Shown one piece after another: positions 1 through 12,507 of a DNA stretch of 64,000 nt (its first letter is position 1; the number at the start of each line of letters is the position of its first letter). This DNA is from Diphasiastrum complanatum (Eukaryota > Streptophyta > Lycopodiopsida > Lycopodiales > Lycopodiaceae). The notes beneath the pieces were generated by a model, which searched no databases, was not told the DNA's origin, and saw nothing but the letters and a program-made list of their open reading frames with translations. The position numbers were made by a program, and so were the translations under genes. The stretch spans positions 18,135,303 to 18,199,302 of the forward strand of contig CM055098.1 of assembly GCA_029204225.1 (NCBI GenBank), given 5' to 3'.

Positions 1-301
1 AAGCGAATGATTAGAGGCATCTGGGGTAAAGTGACCTATTCTCAAACTTTAAATAGGTAAGATGTCGGTGTTGCTCCGTTGAACCCCGACTTGAAATGGG
101 AGCTCCAAGTGGGCCAAGTTTACAGCATGGTATCAGAGCGGGGTCATTTGCCTATGCTTGCTTGAGTGGGGTTGTTGGCAGGATAGTTTGTCAAGCCACG
201 CATAGTAGGCTTGTGCGCCTGCCTGCCTGCCTGACCCAAGGATGTGAGCCCGAGGGCCCAAGGCCTTGAAACGGGGAAGGCCCGAGGGCGGGGCCTTCTC
301 C
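1..301 (+). mobile_element. LTR retrotransposon 5' part: LTR tail, primer-binding site, leader
   Basis: Bases 128-139 read TGGTATCAGAGC, the classic plant primer-binding site complementary to initiator-Met tRNA. The bases before it (1-127) should therefore be the end of a 5' LTR that starts outside the window, and those after it an untranslated leader. No gag ORF follows, because a MITE-like element and the duplicated NPR1 flank begin within 170 bp. The element is therefore a stub. Superfamily is not decidable from this piece. Confidence 0.6.
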
Positions 302-686
302 CACGTAAAGCACGTAAAAAAATTTCAGCCTTCTAAATTTTTTACAATAATCTTCTGGAATTTTCAGTTTTAACATCAGATTTTTTACAGCTACTTTTGC
401 AGAAGTCACTGATTTTTTACAGTAGTTTTTTTTAAAATGCGTAAACTTTTCTTACATAAGGTACTAATTTTTTGATTACAATAAGTGAAATTTTTTACAT
501 TAGGTAACAAGTTTTTACTGTTGGTAAAAACATCTGTCATTTTTACCTCTGGTAATACATTTTTTTAAGAGGAACCTTACCGAGTGTAATGTTCCTCTGA
601 TGTGTGAAGTTGCTACAGCTGTCATATTCTTCCAATTAAGGTTACCTCAAAATACATAGGAAATTTTTTGAGAGTGCTTTACGTGT
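302..686. mobile_element. MITE-like element with about 27-bp imperfect terminal inverted repeats
   Basis: The left end CACGTAAAGCACGTAAAAAA and the reverse complement of the right end CACGTAAAGCACTCTCAAAA pair over roughly 27 bp with a few mismatches, both continuing into ATTTC. The 385-bp interior is AT-rich, carries many TTTTTAC motifs and has no ORF. It abuts the left edge of the NPR1 duplication. A target-site duplication is not obvious, so the superfamily is open. Confidence 0.6.
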
Positions 687-1074
687 ACGTAGGTAACTTA
701 TGTTCTCTAACCATTAGCGTTGTACATGAAGGTCGGATCACAACTCCAATCCCTGTTATAAAATCTGTGTTATGCAGGACAAATTAGAGAGACCACTTCA
801 GTAATTAAGGATTTTCAGTAAAACAACTAGGGGGTTAGAAACCATCAAAGTGAAATTCATAATCAGCTTACCAGATTGTAAAGGAATATCTAGAGCTCTT
901 AAAGTTTCTGAGCCCAGAGAACAATTCAGACAAAGGATTTTTAGTGCTCACTGTTGCCCTTAAGGTGCTGTTTATTGAATAGAGCTACAATGGCATTCTC
1001 ACATTAAGAAGTAGTGTTTGGGTCCAGGTGACAAACACAAAGCAATTGTCACTGTAGTGAATGTAGATTGTACT

Positions 1075-1335
1075 TTATGGACTACGTAGCGGGCGTGAGC
1101 AGGCCCGCTACCGTGTGTAGCAGGCAGCCTTCACGCACCGAGCCGCCCTGTGGCGAGGTGCGTTGAAGGCTGCCTTTACAGAGTGTAGCAGGCCTACTCA
1201 CGGCCCGCTACCGGCGTAATTGAAGTTTTGGCCCTTTTGGCCCTTCAACAAAGCGATATGGCTGTGAACATCTGTGTTCAGAGACTATCAAAAGGGGCAC
1301 CTGTCCGTTACAAGCCCAAACATCAAATACGAATT
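1075..1335. mobile_element. GC-rich foldback insertion in the pseudogene's intron 2
   Basis: Relative to the other duplication copy, about 260 bp are extra here. The core 1086-1211 is an imperfect palindrome: 1086-1105 (GTAGCGGGCGTGAGCAGGCC) pairs with 1191-1211, and 1123-1139 (GGCAGCCTTCACGCACC) pairs with 1157-1174. The apex is near 1148. The GC content contrasts sharply with the AT-rich surroundings. It has no coding potential, and reads as a small foldback or MITE inserted after the duplication. Confidence 0.65.
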
Positions 1336-1367
1336 GTCAACAATATTGAAGAGTATATGTCGTGTAC

Positions 1368-3157
1368 CTCTGTTTTCAAGATATAGTAGCCGCATAAAAT
1401 TCTCCTTCACCGACAACAGGGAAGACCGATTGAGTATTTTCTTTGTAAGCTTGCTCTAATATCTCAATGCAAATTTTATTCCTCAAATAGTCCTCCCTCG
1501 TCTCCATACGTCCATTGAGCTCAGAGTTTCTTGTTGATCTCTTTGAGATTTGAAGAGGAGTTAAGCCATCGGCTGTTAAATCTAGCGGGTTCGCTGCTTC
1601 TTCTAGGACCGATCCAATTATCTCAGGATCCCGGCGCATAGTTTCAACATGTAACACTCTGTAACCCCGTCTGTCCCTGCCGTTTATGTCTGCAACAGCC
1701 AGATCCATCAACTCTGCCGTGGTTTTTGAATCACAATAACCTGCAGCGGTAAGCGCTATCATTAATTAGTCTTGACTCCGTCAACATAAGCTGTACCGAA
1801 TCAAAATTATCTGAATTCAGGCCCTTATATATTCTTTTGCACTGCTTGTCTTGCAAAGAGTCGGTGTAAATGGAGTCCAACGAACCAAGCTTCAAACGCA
1901 GACCAGTTATTTGTTGGTGAATCTAATTTGAAAGCCTTTTTTCGATGTTAGATAATACCAAAACTTGAATGCATAGTTCTTCCAATCCTATGGCTCCATG
2001 TCTCAAAGCTGCTACCATGATCTGTAGAACGACCTCTATTTGAGCTTTTTCAACTACACCTAGAAAGTGTTGCAGCAAAATTTAAACAAGTAATTAAACA
2101 ATTTAGCTAAGAAACTTGACTACGCTTACTGCCTAAGTTGCATAATGATCCAAAGAAATGTATAATGTCAAAAAATTTCTGGCTCAGAGGCAAGGCGTTT
2201 CCAGAACATCATAGCCTTTTCTTTACCTGATTGCTTGCATGACAATGCAATTATCACACCATAAATGTGTTTGATCTGAAGAATAAATGCGAAAATTATG
2301 GCAGGGAATAAGAGATATGCTGGTGAAGATTTTTCTCTACTTCAAGAGTTCGGGGGTTGGACTCCATGCAGTCATACAAACGAGGACATACAAGAGAAAC
2401 AATAGAAAACAACTACCCTCGTTGTAGGTGACTGGCTTAAAAATATAGAGCGATATGATAAAGTACTGGAAGCTTTCAGCAACTTGTAAGCTTTACAATC
2501 TTGAAGATGAAGACGAGAGAAATCCGGTCAATTGTCCATTTGATAATCAGATAACAAAAATTACAACAAAATTCGAGACATGCTTAAGAAAGACCAACTG
2601 AATAAGCTATATTCTCGGGCACGTTAATCTGGAGAAGACAGTAAAAGTTAGTTAACATGTCGGCCATAAAAAGATCTCAAGAGATGCCTTAAAAGGACGA
2701 ACATGCCTGTGAGAGAGGGTTTGCAGCTCCAAACTATCAAACACAGAGGCAGCCCAAAGCTGCTCCAGATAAGTATCAATGACGGCCAACAGCAGATATG
2801 CGAATACATTGATGAGTCCATGCAAGACACGGAGCAAGCTTCGTTTACTCCATTGAGTAAGCCACCATAGAAATAGCATAATGAAATCATTAATGGCATG
2901 CATCCACTCCTTCCGGAAGTAACGAGCTGATTTATATGAACTTCGTGCTTAGAGGACAAAGCTTCCTTACTTTTCTCGGGTAAAGGACTGCTGCACTTCA
3001 ACAAGTGGAGAGAACGCTGCGGAAAAAGGAGTTCCGAGCTGCTAAAACGCATCGATGTAGGCACGGAAATTCCATCAACACTTGTAGCAGCATCGCCGTA
3101 ATCCACTGGAGGAGAAGATGCCAGCAGTTCCGTAACATCATGCCCAAGCTTCTGCAT
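1368..3157 (-). pseudogene. NPR1-like pseudogene (duplicate of exons 1 and 2)
   Basis: A decayed copy of the NPR1-like gene at 22291-27276. The exon 1 equivalent is 2707-3157 and the exon 2 equivalent 1368-2072. The ankyrin half of exon 2 (about 1368-1760) is still open and closely matches the intact gene, with ADINGRDRRGY and the segment ending in CIEILEQA. Upstream of it are in-frame stops. In exon 1 the BTB core is frameshifted, so the conserved HRCVLAAR stretch is lost, although SVSCMDS and SHICCWP remain. The exon 2 acceptor AG has become TG, while the exon 2 donor and the unusual GC donor of exon 1 are still readable. No functional protein can come from it. Its job, if any, would be at RNA level, and nothing shows that. 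Confidence 0.88.
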
Positions 3158-4158
3158 TGTTTCTTGCTCAATGGCCGTCAAACCGTTGCCTCCATCGGAT
3201 CCTACACTGCTGCACTGAAAGTACAACAGCTCTCCCCCAGGTGATCAGTGGCCTGCAAGGGAGGTAAAACCGAGAAATTTCCCATTGCAGGCAGAACGGA
3301 ACACTGATACATATAAAACGGGGCTATTGCATCTTCTCACCTCTTGCGCCCTTGATTTGTCCAGAAATATATATATAATGCCACCAGGGGATATTTAAGG
3401 CCAATGTAAAATGGTCGTCCTTGTCCTGTCCTTTCTTGTTTTACTTCTCACTCAATACCATCCCATTTCTGCATGCCAATGATCTAATGTATCCTGCGCT
3501 GCTACTCAACCGGACCAAGCTTGATCCATCGCAGATCTTCTGTTTTTCATATAGCTGTCGCAAAATACCATATTCTTGCTGACATATCTGCTAGCTTTAT
3601 CAAGTAATGCTGAAATCCCTGCATGCCAATTAAATCGAACCTGGACAATGATCTTATTATTTTATTGTCGATGTCTTCATTTATGATATGTGTCATCCAC
3701 AACAACAGCTAATAACTTACATATTGCACGTTAAAAGAGTCCTTGATTTGTATTATATTGTGTAGTAGTGGATCTATTTGGTTGCATTGCCCGAAAAGAG
3801 TTTTGTGGCCTCAGTTTCGAAGCCTAAAAAATTGAAATACAAATCGATGGTATAGATGGAGAGAATATAGTTAGATCTTTCGAGAGATGTAACGTGTTTG
3901 AAATTCTGAGCGAAAGTTACTTCGACTGAGATTCGAGATTCGAGATTCGAAATGTATGTGGTATGGAATTAACGCGTTTTGCGTTTTGATTGGGCCACGC
4001 GTTTCTTAAATTTCCAGTGACCGTCAGATGGCCCTGCAGTCGGTAAGCAAGGAACGAACATTCTGAATTTCTAGAATGTTCTGCGACTTATCTGGATTAC
4101 TTGTGTGAGAGAGAGAGAGAAATGTACCTGGATGAGATGTTTGCTCCGTTTTCGCACT

Positions 4159-4202
4159 GAGTGCATATACATATTATCATGAGTGCATATACATATTATC
4201 AT
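4159..4202. repeat. Tandem duplication of a 22-bp unit
   Basis: The unit GAGTGCATATACATATTATC plus two bases occurs twice back to back. It lies in non-coding DNA just past the end of the duplicated NPR1 upstream region. From here to about 5470 I see no gene. Confidence 0.7.
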
Positions 4203-5472
4203 CAGTGCTTTTTTGACTCGGAGTCTGACACACGCTTTGCTGCAGGTACATACATTTGAATTAGAGGCGGAGGATGATAGTACGTACGTTGATTTTTGCT
4301 GGGAGTCAAAGAAGCTATTAATCCATGAATCAATTCATGTCACAGATGTAATTTTCGAGGAGGGCTATATTAATCATAGGGCTTCGAATTGGGGAATGAA
4401 TTTCAATGGTTTCTTTATTACCTTTGCAATCTCAAAATGATAATAAAAATGGGCCAATGTTGAGGTTATTCCGTTGAGCCATAATAAAAAATACCTTACT
4501 GGAGTGCAAATGTCATTGAAAAGACTTTTTGCAAGCATAAAGCATTGTTTTGCATGATATAATTGGATTCAAACATATGACGTAAACTGTCAACACCATC
4601 TTTTATGTTTGGAGTGAGCAATATGTTTTTCAAAGTAACATAACAAGGATATTATTTAACAAGCTGAGAAAACAGAAAAAGGACTTGGTTATGGTCTCTA
4701 TGGTGGGGGAGGGGGACTTCCAAGGCCCTTCCTCCTACCAAAGGGCTCTCCACCTCAAGTGGCATGAGGCACACTTCCAAGCTTCTTTTGTTTTGGAAGG
4801 GCCATCGTATTGCCCTCATAGGAAAGCCCTTTTGCATGTGGAAGCGTAGAGGAAGGTCACTTTCTCCATCATAAAATCGTTTCTACAAACTTTTTCTTAT
4901 AAATTTTCTCTACATGCACATTCCAAATAGGTGATGTATGTAGAAAAAAAAAATTCTGTCAAAATCACATATATCTACACAAGCTAAGGCTCTTTCTTAT
5001 CTAATTTGTATCTTCAGAACGTAGGTTTTGCAAACACTTACATGTATGCATAGTTTGGTTGTAACTTCTTCCACTTCACGGTACCACTTTTCGCTATCTA
5101 GGATTTCCTTTGAGTGCCTCTCTCTCGTTTTAATTGGATCATTGAGAGAATTAGGAATAAAATTCTTCTCCTGGAACTCTTCAAACCTTTTTTTTGCAGC
5201 TAGGCTCATTGTTTCTCAAACATTATCATCTCCTCCTACTTCACCCACTTCCTTTTCATTTGATTTCTCCCTCCTTCCTACTCACTTTCCATTGCTAAGT
5301 TATTCAGAAAATTCCTTTGGAATAATTGTCTTAGTCTTCTGAATTGGGATATTTGTTCCGCACCCAAAAAATTGGGAGGATTTGATCTCCTTGACCCCTG
5401 TACTACATCTCTGTCTCTCTCCTCTTCAGAAGTATCCATTTCAATTTTACTTGTCCTCAACCTTGGGCCCTT

Positions 5473-6487
5473 ATGATGATCTCTATTCTTCCTGCTCTTC
5501 CTTCTTTGGTTGGCTATGCTCCTCTTTCTTATTTTCTAGATTTTACTCGCTCTTCTATTCACTTATCAATTTCTATTCCTCCTATTTTTAAATCTATTTA
5601 TAGGGTCCTCCTTTCCATGTGTGATCTTACCTTTTGGACTGGTGGTAGTTCTATCTCCCCCTTTGAATCTCTTTGGTTTTGCAAAGTGATTATGATTGAT
5701 TCTAAGTCGTTGGCTCTGATTGAAAAGAGACTTTGTAGAAATCTTACTCGCAAGGGTCTAACCATTTGGGAACACATCATGAATTCCATTTACGCTCTAA
5801 TCATGAGCCTTTCCCATCTCAATGATGAGTTAGGTATTTCTTCCCGCGAAACCAATTTTCTCTCCTTTGCTTTTTGCCATGATGATCTTGGACAGCTTTC
5901 AACTTCTTCCCCATCTGACAGTAATAATAAATGGTCATTTAAAGCCCTTGATAAGACTGGAAAGATATTCTATTCCTCTGTCTTTGCTACCACTAAGGAG
6001 ACCAATTTCACTTTTTCTTGGTACAATTTCAAATGGAATCTCTCTGACTCTCCCTCCCTATGAAAAAAAAGATTTCGTGTCACTCACAAGATTATAACTG
6101 ATAAGCTTAGAATCTTTTCTCTCAAAATTCTTCAGCTCTCTCTTGTTGTCCAAGCAACTATAAAGGTGATGTCTCGCATGTCTGCTCCAAATGCAAAACA
6201 TTAGAAGAAGATGTGGTTCACTTGTTCTTTTTTTGTTCATTGCTCATTTTCATGTCAGATTTAGAAGATTCAACCATACAGACCTATTGCTAAATGATAT
6301 CACTTATGAAGATGTAATGGTTAATTCTTATTGGCATTGTATTAGAGACATTACTCTTTGGAACATTTGGATGGATAGGAATTGTATGGAATTTGAGAAT
6401 GGTGATTTTATCATCTCCCCCCTTACTCTTAGGCAAATTGGTTTTCGCTTTTACAAATTTTGTGTAAAATGTAACCTTGAGGTTTGA
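5473..6487 (+). pseudogene. LINE (non-LTR retrotransposon) ORF2 C-terminal remnant
   Basis: The decayed coding sequence ends with the signature that follows reverse transcriptase in plant LINEs, the zf-RVT region. About 6135-6240 encodes a C..N..HVCSKC...EDVVHLFFFC pattern, and about 6340-6400 encodes LWNIWMDRNCMEFE, resembling the usual W..W..RN...F ending. The first 590 bp are open in one frame, and the finger lies in another, so at least one frameshift separates them. No RT catalytic motif is visible upstream, nor a clear poly-A tail. It is a 5'-truncated dead copy. Its boundaries are approximate. Confidence 0.6.
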
Positions 6488-6984
6488 ATGCTATTTAAAT
6501 AATAAAAACCATAGCTCATCAATATCATTTGAATGTTGATATCCAAAGCAAATCAAATATGAAAATACATGTACATGCAATTTCAAGCCTAGTTTAGACA
6601 TAGCTTGTGAAGTCATCAAAGCATATTAACACCAATTTAAGAAATGATAACGATCACATCCATGATCACACATAGACTTCATTCAATGTGTACTATTATT
6701 GATCAATGGAAAAAATTCACAATACTAGCTAGAGAGAGAAACTAGACAATGTAGTAGTATAGACCACCTCTTTCTCTTAGCCTTGATCATTAACATCTAG
6801 ATAATTATAAATAAGAAGGGTTGAGCTCTATGTGGAACTCATGTTTGGAACCACCTAGATTAAATTATCACATGGGCATATGCTCATTTTAACCATCTAT
6901 TTACACCAATGGTTTATGATGCATTTAATGGTAGATAGTAGAGTCTATTAAATTCTACAACTAACTAAATGAATGTTATCTATG

Positions 6985-7290
6985 AGAAAAACTTTGACCC
7001 ACTAATTTCTGGAATTCTGTGTTTCAAAGTTGGTCCCCAAACTTTTGAGAAAATTCCAAGTCTTATTTTTTTTCTTTTATTAGGTCCTATATTGCTTGGA
7101 TTTAAGTTTATGCACACAAACTTTGACCCACTAATTTTTGGAAGTCAAACATGTGAGGCCTTCAATTTGGCAAGGTGTGTGTTTCAAAGTTGGTCTTCAA
7201 ACTTTTGAGAAAATTCCAAGTCTTATTTTTTTCTTTTATGAGGTCTGACACTTGGATTTAAGTTTATGCACACAAACTTGACAAAGGCCT
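6985..7290. repeat. Tandem duplication of an about 150-bp AT-rich unit
   Basis: Two adjacent diverged copies share ACTTTGACCCACTAATTT, then TTTCAAAGTTGGTC, CAAACTTTTGAGAAAATTCC and GGATTTAAGTTTATGCACAC in the same order. The second copy carries an extra segment near 7140-7185. There is no coding function. The flanks (6490-6985 and 7291-8202) hold no gene that I recognise. Confidence 0.75.
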
Positions 7291-8199
7291 AGTCTCAAAC
7301 TTAAGTTCAAGCACATGCTGCTTCACTTGAACTTAAGTTTAAGCACACAAATATGTATTAGAGAGGATAGAGAGAAAACTTAATTCATCCCAACATCAAG
7401 AATTTTTTTTTAATATTATGAAGACAATTAAGTTTTTATTTTCATATCTTCACATGATTTATCTTGGAAGAGATTGTCATTCCAGTTTAAGCTCCTTTTT
7501 GTTTATAGTGTTCTCCACCGATCATCCTACATCCATTAACCTATTTTATTTTTTTCAAAATTCCTCAAACAATCAATCTAACTAGGAAATACATGAATCC
7601 ATCACTAGATTATTAGATCTTTAATCAATCCACTATCCATCCATTCATCTATCAAAGCCTTTATTATACCCTAACTCCATAATCATTTAGGCCTCCATAT
7701 ATTAACTCATCTATGAGTTTTTAAATGAGTCCATTATAGTTGCTTGATTATGGAAATGCTATTGAATATTCTTCAAACATCACGACAAAAGGTTCCCATA
7801 GTAGGTCCATGGATACGGTCACCCCAATCATCGAATAAAAGATGTAGAGAGTTATAAATATAAGTAAAGATACCCAATTGGCATGCTGCACATGTAAGGC
7901 CAATTTGGAAGCCTTAGGGTAAGAATTAGCATGGGCACAAATAAATTAAAAATGTTTTTGTAACTTAGACTTCACAAGGTTCTAAGTGTACTCAATGGAA
8001 TTCTTTAAACTTGTACTTCACATGGTTCAAAGTTAAAAAAACACAATTGAACCTCAAGAAAAAATGATCTTGATGGTTGAGATTGTGATCCTAGTAAAAA
8101 TAAAGTGGCCAATAGGAGAAGAGGAGGCTTACCACTCATTTCTATTAAAGGAGACCATTTGCTTTGTTTGTATTGGGATCCACAGTTTCGAATAGGCGA

Positions 8200-8351
<152 letters not shown>

Positions 8352-8757
8352 TGAATTATCCTCAACCTACATAATATTTCCATTCTTTTTGTTTGGGCTT
8401 TATGTAAAGAAGTAGTTGTTGCTTGCTTTAGTGTGATGATAACATTTCCTAATATTGTTGATCCACATCATTGTGAATAGCACATTTGTTGTTCTTTGCT
8501 AAAGCTTAAACTAGCTTGTGGTTGACAACCATATCGATGGCTACTCATCAGAACAAACTTTACTCATTATTTGTATTGCATCGACACCCGAGGCTCTTTC
8601 CATTGAAAGAATCTATTTGTAATTATACAATCGACCAAACCATGAAATCAAAGAATTTTTCAAATCATAATTGCATTTCATATTCCCTATGATGGATCCA
8701 TGTTAGATGCCATATCTATTTTATACTCAATTACCATCTACATCACATTCAGTCAAT

Positions 8758-8856
8758 TCTCAATTGCAAAGAAACACTTAGTAAATACATGGAACTTAGT
8801 TCTCGATCTCAATTGCAAAGAAACATTTAGTAAATACATGGCGCCAAGTTCTCATA
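8758..8856. repeat. Tandem duplication of an about 50-bp unit
   Basis: CTCAATTGCAAAGAAACA followed by TTAGTAAATACATGG occurs twice in succession with small differences. From 8349 to 9437 I find no coding sequence. Confidence 0.7.
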
Positions 8857-9437
8857 TATTATTATTTTAGCCAATGTAATCATGAAAGGCATAAATCTAC
8901 ATTGAGTCCCTTTCATAATTCTTTAATGTATCCACTATCAATCCATTCCACTATGAAATCACATGACCAAGGACCATTGATGTCACATTTATAAGGATTA
9001 TTCATATGAAATGACCTAAGTACATGACCTTAGACAAATATTACCATCATTAGAATGTCAAATCAAAAGAAATTAATGTCACATGACCACGACTATCTAC
9101 ATATCCATGTAGTCTAAGAATCGATTTCGCAACACCATGGCACATGTAGATGAGTGAAAGATATGCGTAAGATACTATTTTTTGTGAAGTTGTTAGATTC
9201 CATATTTTTAATATTATTTGATACTAATGCAACTAATTAACCCCTATCTTGAAAGAAATTTATGAACTAATATGTTGTTTTATCTTTATTAATATATTGT
9301 AGATTTGTATTGGCCTCTCTATTCTCGTGTACCTTCTTTAACAACATTATGAGATTTGTCTCTTTGGTTTATATGATCAAGATTCACGAGCGTAGTCTCA
9401 ACAATAGTCACTAAAATGAAGGTAAAACGGTTTTTTT

Positions 9438-9448
9438 AATATATATAT

Positions 9449-9534
<86 letters not shown>
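9438..9534. repeat. (AT)n microsatellite, about 97 bp
   Basis: An almost pure AT dinucleotide run with a single G near its start, able to form a long hairpin. It lies in AT-rich DNA (9535-10290) with no recognisable gene. Confidence 0.97.
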
Positions 9535-9536
<2 letters not shown>

Positions 9537-10293
9537 AGATTTTGGAATGTTGTGTTTCAAAACAATGTTTTGATGCATCTGAGGTCATTATATAATTTAA
9601 CCATTTTAGCAAGTATGGCCAGGAATTGATTGACATTTTTTTTTATTGTTAAACATCATTTTGAGGGGAAAAAACTTTCATTGGTATATATATAAGTGAT
9701 TTCTCATTATTAATCATTTAGCTATTATGTACAAATAGAGTGTTGTGTACCATACTATTTTTGTCCATAATTGAATATTAGGTAGGTCAATTAGAAATTT
9801 TGATTGCAATTGCGCAAGTGAAATGAAATTTTTATTTTTAAATATTTCAAATATATTTTTATCAAATTCAAAATATAACATAATATAAATTGCACATAAT
9901 TTCATGTCTTTTATGATTTCTCATATTAAATTGCTCCATATATCATCTTATATTAAGTTTTAGAATTTGGATCAAATGTTTATTTATAAAATAACAAAAA
10001 GTTTTTGATAGCATAGTTTTCAAAATAGAAAACATTTTAGTTTGAATATTTGTAATATAGCAAAAGAAATAGATTAAAGTTTTAATATACTTTAAAATAT
10101 TAATTTTACAAAGGTCGACCAAGACAACAAAATATTCATCATAGTACTTTAATTTTTACGCAAGCTATTTACATACATTAAAATGCCTATAATTGTATTA
10201 ATACTCTTTTACAACTGTCAATTACAATATATAGGACTAAAAGAGATGATTGCTTAATAATTACTTATGCTGTGGGATAGCTGGCCGTCGGCT

Positions 10294-10422
<129 letters not shown>

Positions 10423-10872
10423 ATATCTCCCGCTCTAGCTGTCTCTCTCCTCACGTTCGCAAGATCTCTCAATATTGGTCTGATAAACCTCTTTCTTGCT
10501 GATCGTGCTCTTTCTGATCGTTGTGGTTGATCCAAGTCTTTCTTGTTGATTGTGCTCTGTTTGATCAAGCTCTTTGTCTGATTGATTAGTCTATGCACAG
10601 AATAGCAAACAATTCCAGCATGGATAGTCTTCAGGGCAGTAATATCTATTTCACATATTCAATCCAAATATTCAGCAATTTTTCCTACAATGCATGAGAC
10701 GTACGCAAGTGATCCCAGCATGGAACCTCGTCACTGTGATGAAAAAGCTGCAATGAGAGACTATTGAGCTGGTAAGAAATGGGAACATAGAATTAAAGAA
10801 ATTTTTTTTAGGAGGCTTGGAGGTCAACCTTCAGTAGAAGACATCAAAATAAGAAAATGAATTTGGTTAGCT

Positions 10873-11655
10873 ATGGCAAGATATTGGCGAAGACATACAC
10901 AACAATTTTCAATAGGTATTCAAAGGGAGATACAAATATCATCTAATACTATTGAAATCAATCTTATTTCTAACATCCATAACACCCTCAGTCAAATTAA
11001 GGTGCCCCACTTGGCAAACGAAGTCTTCGTGAAGAGATCTTCACTTATGATGGTACTAAATAAAGTTGATGGCACAACGAATCTCCCTCATTCTAGAATT
11101 GCAGGTGCTTTGGGTGTTCATCGCAGAAATATTGCTCCAGCCAGTTCTCGTCTTAGCATTAAGGATGACGAGGAGGTTTTACCCTTGAGTGCTTGTCAGA
11201 GACAATTGCCTAGAGGTACCATAATCATGGCTCAGGTCAAAGACTAGTGTATCCCTTTTGGGGCTCAAAAACTTGAGTGTCCCCCAACAAAAAAGACATG
11301 TCGAAAGAGGATTGAAAGGTTGAAAATTGGAATAAGGCTAACGGGCCCTCTCAAAGTAGGCAACCAGGAGTTGGAGTCAAGAGGGAGTTCTCCAGCAAGT
11401 TCGGAGGTGAGGATAGTGTGTCCCACGCTGCATTGTCCACTCCTAAATATATGCCTAAAGTGGAGGCGATGAATTAGAGAGTCACAAACAGATCAGAGAG
11501 GATGCTTGAAAGGCTGTCGAAATTAAAGGACATCATCCAAAAAAATTGCTGGTCAGGTAGGGAGAAAAATGATCAAGGACGAGATTGTTGAGTTGGAGAA
11601 GTGCCTGGTTGAGCTGGGGACATGGACTCCTCCCAATGTAGAGGAGATAAAATAA
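10873..11655 (+). pseudogene. Decayed protein-coding remnant, family not recognised
   Basis: An open stretch at 10873-11247 (about 124 residues) is followed, in other frames, by more coding-like sequence. Examples are STPKYMPKVEAMN near 11440-11475, ERMLERLSKLKDII near 11495-11540 and IVELEKCLVELGTW near 11580-11625. Composition is mixed and not low complexity, and the successive frame changes and stops suggest an old gene broken by indels. I do not recognise a family. The segment containing IAGALGVHRRNI resembles a helix-turn-helix loosely, which is a weak impression only. It may belong with the finger-encoding segment at 12508-12843. Confidence 0.35.
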
Positions 11656-11689
11656 TTGGATGATGAGTTGAATTTAACCAGTCTTCCTT

Positions 11690-12500
11690 TTGTTGTTTGG
11701 TACTTTTCGTTCTTTTGAAGCTTATGAACGTGTTGTTGTCATTTTAATGAAACCTTTGGAACTTTTTATAATTTTAGTGTTGTTTGAAACTTTTATACTT
11801 TTGCTACTTTGGGATTTGATTTGGTTTTTGGTTGTCTTGCACTTTTAAAAAACTCGTTCTTTCGGAACTTTTGCACCTACAATACTTTTGTAGTTTGGTA
11901 CTTTTGACACTTTTGTATGTATTGGTACTATTGGTACTTTTGTAGTTTGGTACTACAGGTACTTTTTGTAATATTGGAATTTTTGCAGTTTGGTACTATC
12001 CAAATCTTTGACCTTCTAATCTATTTTGAACTTTTTAGCTATTATTTGGTACTTTTGAAACTTCTAGATTTGTTTTTGGTGTTTAGTTTGGTACTTTACT
12101 AATTTTGGTGGTTTTGCACTTTTCACAAGTTCGTTCATTCGGAACATTTGTAACTGAGATACTATTGCGAATTGGTACAATTTACACTTTAGTAACTAAT
12201 GATACAATTGGTACTTCTGAAGTTTGGTACTTATGTAACCTTTCTTACTATTGGTACTTTTGACAAATTTGGTACTATTGGTTTTAAATTTTTTGGGTTT
12301 GTTTGGAGCTTTTAAGATTCTATTTGGTACTTTTAGTACTTCTCGATTCGCTTTTTAGTATTGTTTGGCACTTTTTATGCTTTGTTTGGTATTTTTTTTA
12401 AAATGCTTTGTAGTTTTAAAGCTAAGGTATACAGTGTTGGTTATTGTTTGGTACTATTGTTTATTGTTTGGTGTTATTTTGTACTGATTCAAATTTTCAT
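11690..12500. repeat. Degenerate GGTAC(T)TTTTG-rich repeat field
   Basis: The core TTTGGTACTTTTG and its variants (GGTACTATTGG, GGAACTTTTG, GCACTTTTG) recur dozens of times at irregular short spacings, with echoes to about 13270. It looks like a heavily diverged minisatellite. It separates the two halves of the decayed gene, as a repeat-filled intron would. Confidence 0.65.
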
Positions 12501-12507
12501 TGTAGAG

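Larger units (their letters stand above)
688..4110 (-). repeat. Segmental duplication, copy 1 (pairs with about 25025-28340)
   Basis: This stretch aligns by eye, in the same orientation, with about 25025-28340. It covers part of NPR1 intron 2, exon 2, intron 1, exon 1 and around 0.9 kb of upstream DNA. Shared landmarks include the motif AAAACAACTAGGGG, the exon sequences, and ATAAAACGG upstream of exon 1. The two copies are about 24 kb apart with transposons between them. Exons 3 and 4 would fall left of the window, so it cannot be said whether they were duplicated. Copy 1 is the decayed one. Confidence 0.85.

Noticed and set aside
4183-4440. 85-codon plus-strand ORF
   Set aside because: No family resemblance. 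Part of it corresponds weakly to non-coding DNA near 28700-28860, where the frame is not kept.
5278-6240. Minus-strand ORFs opposite the LINE remnant
   Set aside because: The plus strand has the zf-RVT-type motifs. The opposite frames show no family resemblance.
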